A stretch of 64,000 nucleotides of DNA from JANOSH01 sp031415695 (GCA_031415695.1 JANOSH010000037.1:124001-188000), one strand, 5' to 3'; shown: positions 1 to 9,082, counted from the stretch's first letter. Notes: generated by a model not told the origin, from the sequence alone. Made by a program: numbers and translations.

Positions 1-1411
1 GAAGGGTCGCCAACTCCCAGTTCAGCGGACGATCTGGGGCACCTTCGCCAACCGCGGCAAACTCGGTGCCAGCCGTGACAAGCTTCGCGCCTGGAAACGC
101 CCACATCCACGCCAGCAGCGCCCGGAGGTTGGCGAACTGGCCCACCTCGTCGCCGTACATTCGAGTAACGATCGACCCTGATCCGAGAAGTGCTTCACTT
201 TGCGGGATGGTCAGGACCGAGCGCTCGTTGTATGCGGTTTGCAGGCTCGAAGTGAGTCGGTCGTGAGCGTGAAGGCGCTGCTCACCAGGCATGCCAAAGT
301 ACTCGACCATTTTGTTCATCCAGCCCAAATTCCACTTGTGGGTGAATCCAAGACCTCCACGCGGCACGCTACTGGTGACGTTTGGCCACGCCGTCGATTC
401 CTCCGCAATCATCATCACGCCGGGATACCTGTCGGCTACCGCCGAATTGAGGGTCCGCAGAAACTGTGCGCCTGTGTTACCGGGACCGCTCTCGTGGAGA
501 ATCTTGGACACCGAGTCGATGCGTAGCCCGTCGACGTGGAACTCGTCTACCCACCACAATGCGCTGCTTATGAGAAACGACCGCACTTCGGGTGTACCGA
601 TGGCGAATCCGGTCGAGCTGAGGCTGTCCGAATCAGCCGGAGTCTCGTACGTATCAGCGCCATCGAAACGGGCAAACGCCCATTCCTCATCGGGGAAATA
701 CGAGGGGCTCCAATCGAGAATCACGCCGATCCCCGACTGATGCAGCACATCGACAAAGTTCCGAAAGTCGTCGGGCTCCCCGAATCGCGCCGCAGGCGCA
801 AAGAAGCCAAAGAATTCCGAACCCCAGCCCGTAGGCGCGTGCTCCATTACCGGACGTAGCTCCACATGGGTGAAGCCCATCTGGACGACATAGGTCGACA
901 GAGCCTCGCCTATGGCCCGATAACTTCGCAGGTCCGAACGCCAGGTGCCGAGATGCACCTCGTAGATGCGTAAGGCGTTTCGATCGGATGCCGCCAAGCT
1001 GCGATTGCCCATCCAACCTGAATCGCCCCACCGGTAGTTGTTGGCTGAAACGACGCTGGCGGAGGCCGGCGGATTTTCGGCCGAGCGAGCCATGGGGTCG
1101 GCTCGCAAATACCGGCCACCGTAGGCGTCGTAGATCTCGAATTTGTACGGCGTGCCGTGGCCAACGCCACCCACAAACCCCGCCCAGATACCATTACCTT
1201 GGGAGTGCAAGGGACTGCTCGGCCCGTACCAACTATTCCAATCACCAGCAACGCTGACCGTATGAGCGTTGGGGGCCCAGACAACGAAGCGGGTGCCGCC
1301 CAGTTCGGCGAAGGCACCAAGTAGGTCCCAAAGACGGAAATGTTCACCCTTGGCGAAGAGGGCAACGTCCCGCCGCTCAACCTGTGCTGCGGAGTCAGGC
1401 TGAACGAACAT
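1..1411 (-). CDS. glgB: 1,4-alpha-glucan branching enzyme-like protein (GH13), 3' end outside window
   Basis: The first 470 residues of a GlgB-like protein are present. The CBM48 part is followed by the GH13 barrel. Recognisable are the N-terminal VVWAPNA block, DWSPSYFP at 233-240, LRIDSV with the nucleophile Asp299, AEEST with the acid/base Glu337, and FANLRALLAWMWAFPGAKL near the edge. GlgB makes alpha-1,6 branches in glycogen. Three normally invariant residues are replaced: the His of DWVPxHFP is Tyr238, and the His-Asp of the SHDE motif is Gln404-Ser405. The nucleophile and acid/base remain, but the transition-state Asp is missing, so activity is doubtful. ATG at 1411 is chosen; an adjacent GTG is also possible. 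Family assignment is firm, function is not. Confidence 0.82.
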   Translation of the reverse strand, partial: MFVQPDSAAQVERRDVALFAKGEHFRLWDLLGAFAELGGTRFVVWAPNAHTVSVAGDWNSWYGPSSPLHSQGNGIWAGFVGGVGHGTPYKFEIYDAYGGRYLRADPMARSAENPPASASVVSANNYRWGDSGWMGNRSLAASDRNALRIYEVHLGTWRSDLRSYRAIGEALSTYVVQMGFTHVELRPVMEHAPTGWGSEFFGFFAPAARFGEPDDFRNFVDVLHQSGIGVILDWSPSYFPDEEWAFARFDGADTYETPADSDSLSSTGFAIGTPEVRSFLISSALWWVDEFHVDGLRIDSVSKILHESGPGNTGAQFLRTLNSAVADRYPGVMMIAEESTAWPNVTSSVPRGGLGFTHKWNLGWMNKMVEYFGMPGEQRLHAHDRLTSSLQTAYNERSVLTIPQSEALLGSGSIVTRMYGDEVGQFANLRALLAWMWAFPGAKLVTAGTEFAAVGEGAPDRPLNWELATL

Positions 1412-1465
1412 CACCCTTGAGGCTAGGAGCCTCGACCTCGAAACAACACTGGGCCTAGGAACCCT

Positions 1466-2248
1466 TTAAAGACCGTCGAGCCAAGCAACGAGAGCTGTAT
1501 TCACGATGGCAGCATGTGTGAGGTTGCTGGCATGGCCAGCCCCATCGATTGGAACAAGCATCGTGTCGCCACCTATGCGGTCGCGCAGCAATTCCGCCGC
1601 CGCCATGGGGATGGCGGCGTCGTTTGAGCCGTGGATGATAAGCGCCGGGCACGCAATGCCGCCGAGTAGGTCGGTGATGTCGTCACGCGAGTTGAGCGTG
1701 CGGCCGGCTTCTACCAGCTGGCCCCGGTTACGCAGTCGCCACTTCGCAATCCACGTTGGATTGTGCGCCGGATCATTGATGATGATTGCTGCGACCGCAT
1801 TGACCAGGTCGTCGACTGGTCCCACCGCCTGCCAAGCACCCAGCATCCCTTCGTACAGAGCCACCGCTTCGGAGTCCTCGGCGCCCGCCTGTGTGTCGAT
1901 GAGCACCAGGGCACGTACTCGTTCGGGAAAGGTGAGAGCGACGCGAAGCGACACGAATCCACCTTGGCTCATACCTCCAACGACGGCGCGCTCGATGCCG
2001 AGATGATCCAGCAAACCAACGCAGTCACGGGCAGAATTCCAGTACGTGAAGGCCAAACCGTCGAACTCGGTTCGGCCAAATCCACGTTCGTCCCACGTGA
2101 TGACCCGATACCGAGGCGTCAGCGCCGCCACCTGGGTATCGAACATGGTGCAATCCATCAAGAAGCCGTGAGCAAGAACTACGGCTGGGCCATCACCACC
2201 CGAATCGGTGAACCAGATTCGCTGACCGTTAACTGCGGCGTAAGGCAT
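1466..2248 (-). CDS. alpha/beta hydrolase
   Basis: A 260-residue single-domain alpha/beta hydrolase of the usual length. The oxyanion motif HGF lies at 27-29. The nucleophile elbow GMSQGG places Ser94. Asp210 in GSNDAAIP and His239 in GAGHASN complete a plausible catalytic triad. The family includes esterases, lactonases and C-C bond hydrolases, and the substrate cannot be read from sequence. It lies 21 bp downstream of the enoyl-CoA hydratase on the same strand and may be co-transcribed with it. No signal peptide is visible, so it is probably cytoplasmic. Confidence 0.85.
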   Translation of the reverse strand: MPYAAVNGQRIWFTDSGGDGPAVVLAHGFLMDCTMFDTQVAALTPRYRVITWDERGFGRTEFDGLAFTYWNSARDCVGLLDHLGIERAVVGGMSQGGFVSLRVALTFPERVRALVLIDTQAGAEDSEAVALYEGMLGAWQAVGPVDDLVNAVAAIIINDPAHNPTWIAKWRLRNRGQLVEAGRTLNSRDDITDLLGGIACPALIIHGSNDAAIPMAAAELLRDRIGGDTMLVPIDGAGHASNLTHAAIVNTALVAWLDGL

Positions 2249-2269
2249 GAGCGCAACGTAGCGGTCGAC

Positions 2270-3046
2270 CTACCGACCGGTGAAGTCGGCCTTGCCCGGC
2301 CCATGGGCCAGGAAGCTCTGTACCCCGATCTGACTGTCGTGGGACCCAAACACCTCGGTGAACAGTTCGAGCTCTCGACGAAGACCGTCGGCGATGGGTC
2401 GATCGAGGCCCTCATCGATCGCTTGTTTGGCGAGGCCCTGGGCTACGAGTGCTCCCTTGGCTAGCTGGCCAGCCAACTCGAGCGCCCGCTCATGCAACAT
2501 TTCGTGAGGGACAATTTCGTCGGCTAGACCGATTCGAAGCGCCTCGTCGGCTTTGACTTGACGACCCGACAAACAAATCTCTTTGGCACGAGCGGGGCCA
2601 ACAAGGCGAGCAAGTCGCTGCGTTCCCCCACCGCCAGGAATAATCCCGAGCAAAATCTCCGGTTGGCCGAACACTGCCTTGTCGCTAATGATGCGGTAGT
2701 CGCACGCCATCGACAACTCACAACCGCCACCCAACGCATAGCCAGCAACGGCGGCGATGACCATCCGGGGGATGCTGGCGAGCGTGTTCAACGCGGCGTG
2801 GATGCGAGGCCCGATTACTGCTGCATCGGCCGGGCCGCCGAACTCGCTGATGTCTGCGCCGGCCGCGAAAATTCGCTCACCCCCGGTTACGACAACAGCG
2901 CCTGGAAGGTCGGCGTGCAACTCCCGAGCAATAGCGGCTAACCGGTCGACCAAAGCCCCGGACAGAGCATTCACTTTCGGATTGTTGAGCGTGATAACGG
3001 CAACGCCGTCGGGGCGACGTTCAAGCAGAACAAGATCATCAGACAT
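2270..3046 (-). CDS. enoyl-CoA hydratase/isomerase family protein
   Basis: A 258-residue crotonase-fold protein. The oxyanion loop AAGADISEF lies near 61-69. The two acidic residues expected for hydratase activity are both present: Glu110 in GGGCELSMACD and Glu130 in PEILLGIIPGGGG. It would hydrate trans-2-enoyl-CoA in beta-oxidation or a related acyl-CoA route. The start is supported by TACTGT on the minus strand 7 nt before the ATG, a leaderless-type promoter. It probably heads a two-gene unit with the downstream alpha/beta hydrolase. Chain length preference is unknown. Confidence 0.9.
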   Translation of the reverse strand: MSDDLVLLERRPDGVAVITLNNPKVNALSGALVDRLAAIARELHADLPGAVVVTGGERIFAAGADISEFGGPADAAVIGPRIHAALNTLASIPRMVIAAVAGYALGGGCELSMACDYRIISDKAVFGQPEILLGIIPGGGGTQRLARLVGPARAKEICLSGRQVKADEALRIGLADEIVPHEMLHERALELAGQLAKGALVAQGLAKQAIDEGLDRPIADGLRRELELFTEVFGSHDSQIGVQSFLAHGPGKADFTGR

Positions 3047-3135
3047 GACTTCGACAGTACCCGCACTAGCCTCACCGTGCGAACGTCAAGCATTCGTGGC
3101 GACAGGACGCGCCGAGACCCTCATATCTTGACTAC

Positions 3136-4005
3136 GTGGCCAAATCTCTTGTACTTCCCCTGGCCGAGTTCGTAAATGCCACCTATCTCATCCCGTCGGC
3201 TACCCCCCAGACCGACGCGCCTGGCCTCGCTTTGGAAGCCGCTGCAGCATCACCCCAGAGCAGCCGGCTAGAAGACGAGTTGGAGCGCGGCACACTGACG
3301 CTGCACGTGCGAGCGGCAAGCGACACGCCCGAACCCCCCATCGACACGCTGATCGCTAACGGTGCCGACCCTCAGCACATTCGACAGCTCGCTATTGCGT
3401 CACATTTCGTTGTAATTCACATGCCGGGGCGAGCAGGCTTTCCTGCCACACACGAGTGGGCAGCGCGCCTGTTGGCCGCTGAAGTAGCCGGGAAACTCGA
3501 TGCACCAGTACTTGATCCGGCTATTCCGTTGTTGATGTCGTCCCGCCAAGCAGGTGCGATGGATCATCGAGGCGGTATGCGCGTGCGCGACTGGGTGTTT
3601 GTCGGCGCGTCGTTGGAGAGTCCAGGATTGCGACTGTCGACGCGAGGCATGAGCCGTTTCGGCTTCCCCGATTTCAGCGCACAAGCCGTGCCACCCCGAC
3701 TGGCACACGAGTCATCCGGAGTCATGCTGGCAATGGCCGCTGCACTCCTGAACCGCGCCCAGACCGCGCTCGACTACGACCCACTCGCCAACTGCGTGCA
3801 AGTACCAACGTTGTTTGCCCTGGGGCCGGGACGCGCCGCTGTGGTGCGACTCGAACGGGGCGAAGGGACGCTGTTGCACTTGACTCCGGCGGCTGGGAAC
3901 CGACCGAGCGCGTGGACCGATCTATGCTCGTCGCTCTTCGGTTTTCAACCCGGGTCGCCTGGCACTTTCGAGACACCTATCTCGTTATTACCCCAAAATA
4001 GCTAA
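3136..4005 (+). CDS. conserved hypothetical protein
   Basis: A 289-residue soluble protein that I do not recognise. The middle holds SHFVVIHMPGRAG and an Ala-rich helix, then WVFVGASLESPG and TRGMSRFGFPDF. This pattern is weakly reminiscent of DUF4261-type proteins, but that is only an impression. There is no signal peptide and no membrane segment. The GTG start is supported by TATCTT at 3124-3129, 6 nt upstream, which fits a leaderless mRNA. A strong hairpin follows the stop codon. It is transcribed divergently from the enoyl-CoA hydratase. Confidence 0.7.
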   Translation: MAKSLVLPLAEFVNATYLIPSATPQTDAPGLALEAAAASPQSSRLEDELERGTLTLHVRAASDTPEPPIDTLIANGADPQHIRQLAIASHFVVIHMPGRAGFPATHEWAARLLAAEVAGKLDAPVLDPAIPLLMSSRQAGAMDHRGGMRVRDWVFVGASLESPGLRLSTRGMSRFGFPDFSAQAVPPRLAHESSGVMLAMAAALLNRAQTALDYDPLANCVQVPTLFALGPGRAAVVRLERGEGTLLHLTPAAGNRPSAWTDLCSSLFGFQPGSPGTFETPISLLPQNS

Positions 4006-4035
4006 GCGCCCGGCAAGCAAGGCTGGCCGGGCGCT
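4005..4035. terminator. bidirectional hairpin terminator
   Basis: A perfect 10-bp stem (AGCGCCCGGC at 4005-4014 and GCCGGGCGCT at 4026-4035) with an 11-nt loop sits between two convergent genes. There is no clear U-run, as is common in high-GC actinobacteria. Confidence 0.7.
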
Positions 4036-4050
4036 CGGGGGGCGGAGCTG

Positions 4051-4347
4051 TTACTTGGCGGCCTTCTTGGCCTTTGGCTCAGCCGCGACCGGTGCCACCT
4101 CACCGAGGAAGACCCGCTTGACGAACACGCGGTTGGCCGACTGAATCTTGCTGGCACGATTGAACATTTCGGCTGACACAATGTTGAGCTTGGGCAGCTT
4201 GGCGGTGTAGGGGAGGTTGAGCTCTGGCAGGCGGCCGATGGCGCGATTCGTGAGTTCTTCGGCCTTAGTCAGGGCAGAGGTGCTGAACGAATCGGCCTTC
4301 TCGAAGAGGCGCTTGGAATCGAACTTCGGGAGCGAGATGGTAGGCAT
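4051..4347 (-). CDS. small Lys/Ala-tailed protein of unknown function
   Basis: A 98-residue protein with ATG at 4347 preceded by AAAGGAC as ribosome-binding site. The N-terminal half is amphipathic (PTISLPKFDSKRLFEKAD, then a run of helix-forming residues), and the C-terminus is a short basic tail ending KAKKAAK. The overall plan recalls phasin-like or HbhA-like proteins, which coat granules or bind polyanions, but no family can be claimed. It has an unusually well-defined promoter with a 13-bp operator-like dyad upstream, which suggests tight control of a well-expressed small protein. Confidence 0.7.
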   Translation of the reverse strand: MPTISLPKFDSKRLFEKADSFSTSALTKAEELTNRAIGRLPELNLPYTAKLPKLNIVSAEMFNRASKIQSANRVFVKRVFLGEVAPVAAEPKAKKAAK

Positions 4348-4381
4348 TGTGGGTCCTTTTTGCTTGCGAGGGGGTGGGTCA

Positions 4382-4427
4382 TGCTTGCAATAGTTAGCAT
4401 ATACAGGCCCGCTTACTATTGCAAGCA
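4382..4427 (-). promoter_or_regulatory. sigma-A-like promoter embedded in a 13-bp inverted repeat
   Basis: Arms TGCTTGCAATAGT (4382-4394) and ACTATTGCAAGCA (4415-4427) are perfect inverted repeats whose starts are 33 bp apart, about three helical turns. On the minus strand TTGCAA (4419-4424) and TATGCT (4396-4401) form a -35/-10 pair with a 17-bp spacer, driving the 98-residue gene. One arm covers the -35 box and the other the start-site region, so a dimeric repressor is plausible. Confidence 0.65.
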
Positions 4428-4486
4428 CAATCTTTGCGATGTGTCGACTGACACATCGCACCGCGATGCTCGGTAGCCTTCGTCCT

Positions 4487-6205
4487 ATGTTCGACACGGT
4501 CATTACTGGTGGATTTGTCGTCGACGGTACGGGTGCTCCCGGCCGCATAGCCAACGTGGGTATCCGCGACGGTCAGGTGGTGGCCATCGGCGACCTCGAC
4601 GAACGGGCGGCACACACCATCGATGCTGCCGGCCGCGTTGTCGCGCCTGGCTTCGTCGACATTCACACGCATTACGACGCTCAGGCATTCTGGGACGGCA
4701 CCCTGTCTCCATCGCCTTTGCACGGTGTCACCACCGTGATTGGCGGCAACTGCGGATTCACACTCGCTCCCCTCTCCCCCGACCCCGACGACGGCGAATA
4801 CCTCATGCACATGCTCTCGCGCGTCGAAGGCATGCCGATCGAGGCGTTGCAGGCCGGCGTGCCGTTCGATTGGTCCACGACGGAACAGTTTCTCGACCGT
4901 CTCGATGGCACGCTCATGCCGAACGCTGGTTTCCTCATCGGGCACTCGGCGCTGCGCCGGGTGGTAATGAAAGATGCAGCCACGCAGCGCCATGCCACCG
5001 AGGCCGAGATCGAGCGCATGAAAGCACTGTTGCGAGACGGCCTGCGCGCCGGCGGTCTCGGGTTCTCGTCCACATGGTCAACGTCGCACAACGACCACAA
5101 TGGCGATCCGGTGCCGTCACGTGCTGCTAGCCGCGACGAGGTGCTTGCACTCTGCGCCGTCACCGGCGAGTTCCCGGGAACCACGCTCGAGTTCATTCCC
5201 CAGGTCGGCGAGATGACGGCCCAAAGCATGGATCTCATGTCGCACATGAGCGCTGTAGCCAATCGGCCGCTCAACTGGAACTTTCTGCAGGTGTACGCCC
5301 AGAACATTGCCTTCCAAGACCACCAGCTGTCCACCTACGAGTACGCCGCGGAGCGCGGTGGCAAGGTCATTGCCCTCACGCTCCCCGACAGCTTTCGCAT
5401 CCGTCTGAACTTCCGATCTGGCTTCGTGCTCGACATTCTGAACGGCTGGGATCGGCTCATGGCTCTCCCTCCCGCCCAGAAGCTGGCCATGATGCGCGAC
5501 CCCGCTGGACGCGCCCGCATGGACGAACTGGCCCAAGCCACCGAAGGTTCAGTCCGCTCCATCGGGAATTGGGGCAACTACACCCTCGTCGAGACCTTCA
5601 CGCCCGAATACCAACCGTTCATCGGCCAGGCCATCGGCGCTATCGCAACCACGCTCGGCAAGTCGGCATGGGAGGCGCTAGCCGACATTGTGGTCGCCGA
5701 CGAGCTACGCACCTCTATCGCCAGCGTCGACCGTGGTCAGGACGACGCAACCTGGCAGCGACGGCTCGAAATATGGCGAGACCCACGAGCACTCATCGGC
5801 GCGTCCGATGCCGGAGCTCACCTAGACATGATCGACTCGTTTGCGCTCTCCACTCTGTTGCTGTCCAAAGCTGTGCGCGAACGCCGATTACTGCCGGTAG
5901 AAGAAGCAGTGCACTACCTCACCGGTGCACCTGCCGCGCTGTACGGGCTGAAGAACCGCGGTCATCTCGGCATCGGTCGACCCGCCGACATCGTAGTGCT
6001 CGACATGGACACAATTTCTGCTGGCGAACTCCACACACGCTTCGACCTGCCTACCGGCGCCGGTCGCCTATTCAGCCAGCCCGACGGCGTCGACCACGTC
6101 ATCATCAACGGCGCGCACTGTGTCGAGGGTGGCGAACTCACCGATGCCCGGCCCGGTTCCATGATCCGCTCAGGTACCGATACCAACACGGTCACCGCTC
6201 GCTAG
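4487..6205 (+). CDS. N-acyl-D-amino-acid deacylase family amidohydrolase
   Basis: A 572-residue metal-dependent amidohydrolase of the D-aminoacylase/dihydroorotase-like group. The N-terminal small beta domain (TVITGGFVVDGTG) is followed by the metal-binding HTH of VDIHTHYDAQ (His60, His62) and by GASDAGAH late in the barrel, where the catalytic Asp sits. The family removes acyl groups from N-acyl-D-amino acids or related amides; the exact substrate is unknown. ATG 4487 is preferred over upstream starts because the family fold begins there and TAGCCT (4474-4479) lies 7 nt upstream. The MFS gene begins 2 bp after its stop, so the pair is probably one transcript. Confidence 0.87.
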   Translation: MFDTVITGGFVVDGTGAPGRIANVGIRDGQVVAIGDLDERAAHTIDAAGRVVAPGFVDIHTHYDAQAFWDGTLSPSPLHGVTTVIGGNCGFTLAPLSPDPDDGEYLMHMLSRVEGMPIEALQAGVPFDWSTTEQFLDRLDGTLMPNAGFLIGHSALRRVVMKDAATQRHATEAEIERMKALLRDGLRAGGLGFSSTWSTSHNDHNGDPVPSRAASRDEVLALCAVTGEFPGTTLEFIPQVGEMTAQSMDLMSHMSAVANRPLNWNFLQVYAQNIAFQDHQLSTYEYAAERGGKVIALTLPDSFRIRLNFRSGFVLDILNGWDRLMALPPAQKLAMMRDPAGRARMDELAQATEGSVRSIGNWGNYTLVETFTPEYQPFIGQAIGAIATTLGKSAWEALADIVVADELRTSIASVDRGQDDATWQRRLEIWRDPRALIGASDAGAHLDMIDSFALSTLLLSKAVRERRLLPVEEAVHYLTGAPAALYGLKNRGHLGIGRPADIVVLDMDTISAGELHTRFDLPTGAGRLFSQPDGVDHVIINGAHCVEGGELTDARPGSMIRSGTDTNTVTAR

Positions 6206-6206
6206 T

Positions 6207-7436
6207 GTGGTGTCGGGTCTATTCGTTGACCTGACGCCGCTACGCGAGTCCTCGGCGTTCCGGCGGTATTTCACGGGACAGGCCGTCTCGCTCATAGGGA
6301 GCCAATTCACCGTTGTCGCCCTTCGGTACCAAGTGTTCCAACTCACCGGATCTACGCTCGCCGTTGGCCTACTGGCGATTGTCCAGCTTGTCCCGCTGCT
6401 GGTTTCGGCTATCGGGTTAGGGCAGCTTGCCGACGCCTTTGACCGCCGCAAGATCCTGCTCGTCACTCAGATCACCCTGGCCTTCTGCAGCGTGTTACTC
6501 GCCGTCAACGGCCGACTCGATTCGCCTCGCCTTTGGGCGGTGTTCGTGTTGGGGGCAGTCTCGTCGTTTGCGGTCGGTGTCGACTGGCCGACACGATCGG
6601 CGTTCGTTTCCCGCATGGTCGGACCCGCGCTATTGCCGGGTGCAATCGCCATCAACTCGTTGCTATTCAACCTGACCGCGGTTGTCGGTCCAATCCTCGC
6701 CGGGTTCGTCGTGGCATGGTCGGTCTCGACGGCTTACCTCGTCGATGCGCTCACCTACGTCGGGCTCTTCGGCCTGCTGGTTGGCATCGCCGCCCAGCCG
6801 GCTGTCGGCGATGTGACGTTCGGATTTGCAGCCGTCACCGATGGCCTGCGGTATGTCAAGCGAAACCGGCTACTGCAGTCAACGTTCGTCGCCGACCTCG
6901 GAGCCATGATCTTTGGTGCGCCTGACGCTCTGTTCCCAGCAATGGCCACCAACGTGTTTGGCGGAGGAGCCCGAACGTACGGGCTGCTTCAAGCGGCGCC
7001 GGGCGCAGGTGCGCTGGTTGCCGCCGCACTATCAGGATGGACCACACGCATCAAACGACGCGGAATGGCTGTCATATGGTCGATCGTGGTGTGGGGCTTG
7101 GCCATCACCGGCTTCGGCCTCACCAGGTCTCTTTGGGTCGCACTCGTGTGCCTCGCCATTGCCGGCGCCGCCGACGCTGTGTCGGCGGTTTTTCGCATCA
7201 CGATTGTGCAGACGACCACGCCCGATGAATACCGGGGACGACTAAGCGCAATCTTTGTTGCAGTCGTGCGCGGCGGACCGCGTGTCGGCGAGTTCGAATC
7301 GGGATTTGCGGCGTCGTTCGGCGGGTTGCAGTTCGCAGCGTGGACAGGCGGCCTTGCGTGTATCGCGTGGATCGCCGTCACAGCACAGATGTATCCGGAG
7401 CTTCGGGCCTATACAGACGACGAGCCCGCGGACTGA
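6207..7436 (+). CDS. MFS transporter (EntS/MFS_3-like)
   Basis: A 409-residue membrane protein with about 12 hydrophobic segments, typical of the major facilitator superfamily. The loop motif GQLADAFDRRK after the second segment is the family signature A. The N-terminus (RYFTGQAVSLIGSQFTVVAL) resembles the EntS-like group of exporters. It starts with GTG 2 bp after the amidohydrolase stop, so the two are probably co-expressed and it may export a product or protect against a substrate of that enzyme. Direction and cargo are inferred only. Confidence 0.85.
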   Translation: MVSGLFVDLTPLRESSAFRRYFTGQAVSLIGSQFTVVALRYQVFQLTGSTLAVGLLAIVQLVPLLVSAIGLGQLADAFDRRKILLVTQITLAFCSVLLAVNGRLDSPRLWAVFVLGAVSSFAVGVDWPTRSAFVSRMVGPALLPGAIAINSLLFNLTAVVGPILAGFVVAWSVSTAYLVDALTYVGLFGLLVGIAAQPAVGDVTFGFAAVTDGLRYVKRNRLLQSTFVADLGAMIFGAPDALFPAMATNVFGGGARTYGLLQAAPGAGALVAAALSGWTTRIKRRGMAVIWSIVVWGLAITGFGLTRSLWVALVCLAIAGAADAVSAVFRITIVQTTTPDEYRGRLSAIFVAVVRGGPRVGEFESGFAASFGGLQFAAWTGGLACIAWIAVTAQMYPELRAYTDDEPAD

Positions 7437-7437
7437 A

Positions 7438-7980
7438 CTACCGCTTTTCGGTAAGACGCACGCGCTGCAAAAACGGGCTGTCTCCCGGACGCCAGAGCTC
7501 GTGGGCGCGACGCCACGTGGCGAAGGCACCCAGGATGTGGGGCGGGTCACCATGGATTTCGGTAAATCCACCGGTGACCGAGCGCGTGTCGAAATAGCTT
7601 GCATCAACACCGTCGGCGTGCAGTTCGCACGAAGCATCGAAGCCCATGTCGAGTAGACGCTGACGGGCAGCCGGGAAGTCGTCGACCAGGTAGGCAATAT
7701 GGTGATACCCCTCTTGCCCGTTGTCGTACATATCGCGATAGATCGACGGCGTGTCGTCGTGCTGCTGAATGAACTGAATCATCATGTCGCCGAGATACCC
7801 GAACGCGTACGAAACATCGGCTTCCTGGTCGGTACCGCGATAGCTAAACGTGTCGGTCTTGTGATGGTGGGTCGTCACAAACGGACCGGCACCGAAAAGC
7901 TCGCTCCACTTGCGGATAGACGAATCTAGATCATTGACGAGGTAGGCGGTTTGGAACAACGGATACGTCTGGAACGTCAT
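7438..7980 (-). CDS. VOC (glyoxalase/epimerase-fold) family protein
   Basis: A 180-residue protein of the vicinal oxygen chelate fold. It begins with a typical beta strand (QTAYLVNDLDSSIRKWSELFGAGPF), and a second half contains HHIAYLVDDF with the expected paired betaalphabetabetabeta modules. Candidate metal ligands are the His residues of HHIAYLV and the Glu of GGFTEIHGD. Members act as epimerases, dioxygenases or lyases; the substrate is not evident. The internal ATG at 7980 is chosen over a GTG two codons upstream. It converges with the MFS gene with 1 bp between stops. Confidence 0.82.
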   Translation of the reverse strand: MTFQTYPLFQTAYLVNDLDSSIRKWSELFGAGPFVTTHHHKTDTFSYRGTDQEADVSYAFGYLGDMMIQFIQQHDDTPSIYRDMYDNGQEGYHHIAYLVDDFPAARQRLLDMGFDASCELHADGVDASYFDTRSVTGGFTEIHGDPPHILGAFATWRRAHELWRPGDSPFLQRVRLTEKR

Positions 7981-8121
7981 GACCACGAGTCCACCACGTG
8001 GGCCAGCTCAAGGCACCACGGAGCCCGAACACGACCCGATGCATCTTCATTGCGGGCCGCTGTTAAGGTTCGCTCGCGGGCAGTCAGAATTTCAACGCAG
8101 AATCTCTCCAGGAGGAAAGCA

Positions 8122-9006
8122 ATGAACAGGAAATCCCTTGCCGCTGTGGTCGTAGTTGGCTTGACCGCCGCTGTTGCCATACCGAGCCTCGCCAGCGGAA
8201 ACGAACGGCGAATCATAGGAAGTTTGAGTAGTATGCAAGCCGCAGAAACGCCGTACACAACGCGGCTCAGCGGTGCCGCCGAAAGTCCGGTCGGCGACCC
8301 CGATGGCGCCGGTGCGGCAGCCATCTCATTCGCCAACCTGTCAGCGACGGAAACCGAGATTTGCTGGGACGTGAACTACAGCGCTATCGCAGCCGCCACG
8401 GCAGCACATATTCATCGTGGCGTCGCTGGCGTGAACGGAGCCGTTGTTGTCGCGTTAGTGGGGGTCGCTGCGACCTCGGCTAAGGGTTGCGTCCCCGTGG
8501 ACCCAGCCCTAGCCGCCGAAATCGAGGCCACGCCTGCAGGGTTCTACGTCAACGTGCACAACGCCGAATTCCCGGGTGGTGCCATGCGCGGGCAGCTCGC
8601 GAAAGGACCGGCGGCAACGGGAAGCCTGCATTTCTTGCCGACCCCGCTTCGAGCCTACGACTCGCGCGTCACGGGGCAGACCAAGCTTGCGGCCGGAACA
8701 ACCCGGACGGTCAGCTTGGCTAACGGTAAAGACCTGGCCGATGCGACCTCTATTGCCGTGCCACCCGGGGCAACCGGTGCTGTCGTGACATTGACTGCCA
8801 CGCAGACCACAGGTCCCGACGGGTTCTTGAAGCTCTACAGCGCCACGAGCACCGAACCGGCAACGAGCAGCATCAACTGGTCGGCAGCCAACCAGCACAT
8901 TGCGGTCAGCACCCAGGTGGCCGTAGATGCCACAGGGCAGGTGAAGGTCACCACCGGTGGCACATCGACTCACTTCATTATCGACGTGATCGGCTACTAC
9001 TACTAG
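8122..9006 (+). CDS. secreted CHRD-domain protein with C-terminal beta-rich domain
   Basis: A 294-residue exported protein. A signal peptide occupies about residues 1-30. A CHRD domain covers about 45-155 and shows AAHIHRG, FYVNVHNAEFPGGAMRGQL. A C-terminal domain of about 135 residues follows (LRAYDSR ... HFIIDVIGYYY); it matches a beta-rich module common in secreted actinobacterial wall proteins. CHRD is known from chordin and from bacterial cell-surface proteins; its role in bacteria is unclear. A perfect AGGAGG Shine-Dalgarno sequence sits 8 nt before ATG 8122, in contrast to the leaderless neighbours. A 12-bp hairpin terminator follows. Confidence 0.88.
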   Translation: MNRKSLAAVVVVGLTAAVAIPSLASGNERRIIGSLSSMQAAETPYTTRLSGAAESPVGDPDGAGAAAISFANLSATETEICWDVNYSAIAAATAAHIHRGVAGVNGAVVVALVGVAATSAKGCVPVDPALAAEIEATPAGFYVNVHNAEFPGGAMRGQLAKGPAATGSLHFLPTPLRAYDSRVTGQTKLAAGTTRTVSLANGKDLADATSIAVPPGATGAVVTLTATQTTGPDGFLKLYSATSTEPATSSINWSAANQHIAVSTQVAVDATGQVKVTTGGTSTHFIIDVIGYYY

Positions 9007-9023
9007 ACCGGCCGGGGGTGAAT

Positions 9024-9051
9024 GGCGAGGCATCCAGTCGGATGCCTCGCC
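9024..9051. terminator. 12-bp stem hairpin terminator
   Basis: GGCGAGGCATCC (9024-9035) and GGATGCCTCGCC (9040-9051) form a perfect 12-bp stem with a 4-nt loop, 18 bp after the CHRD gene stop. It is followed by CTAATGA rather than a T-run. Confidence 0.75.
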
Positions 9052-9082
9052 TAATGACCCGCTAAGGCGCGAAGATCGCGAC

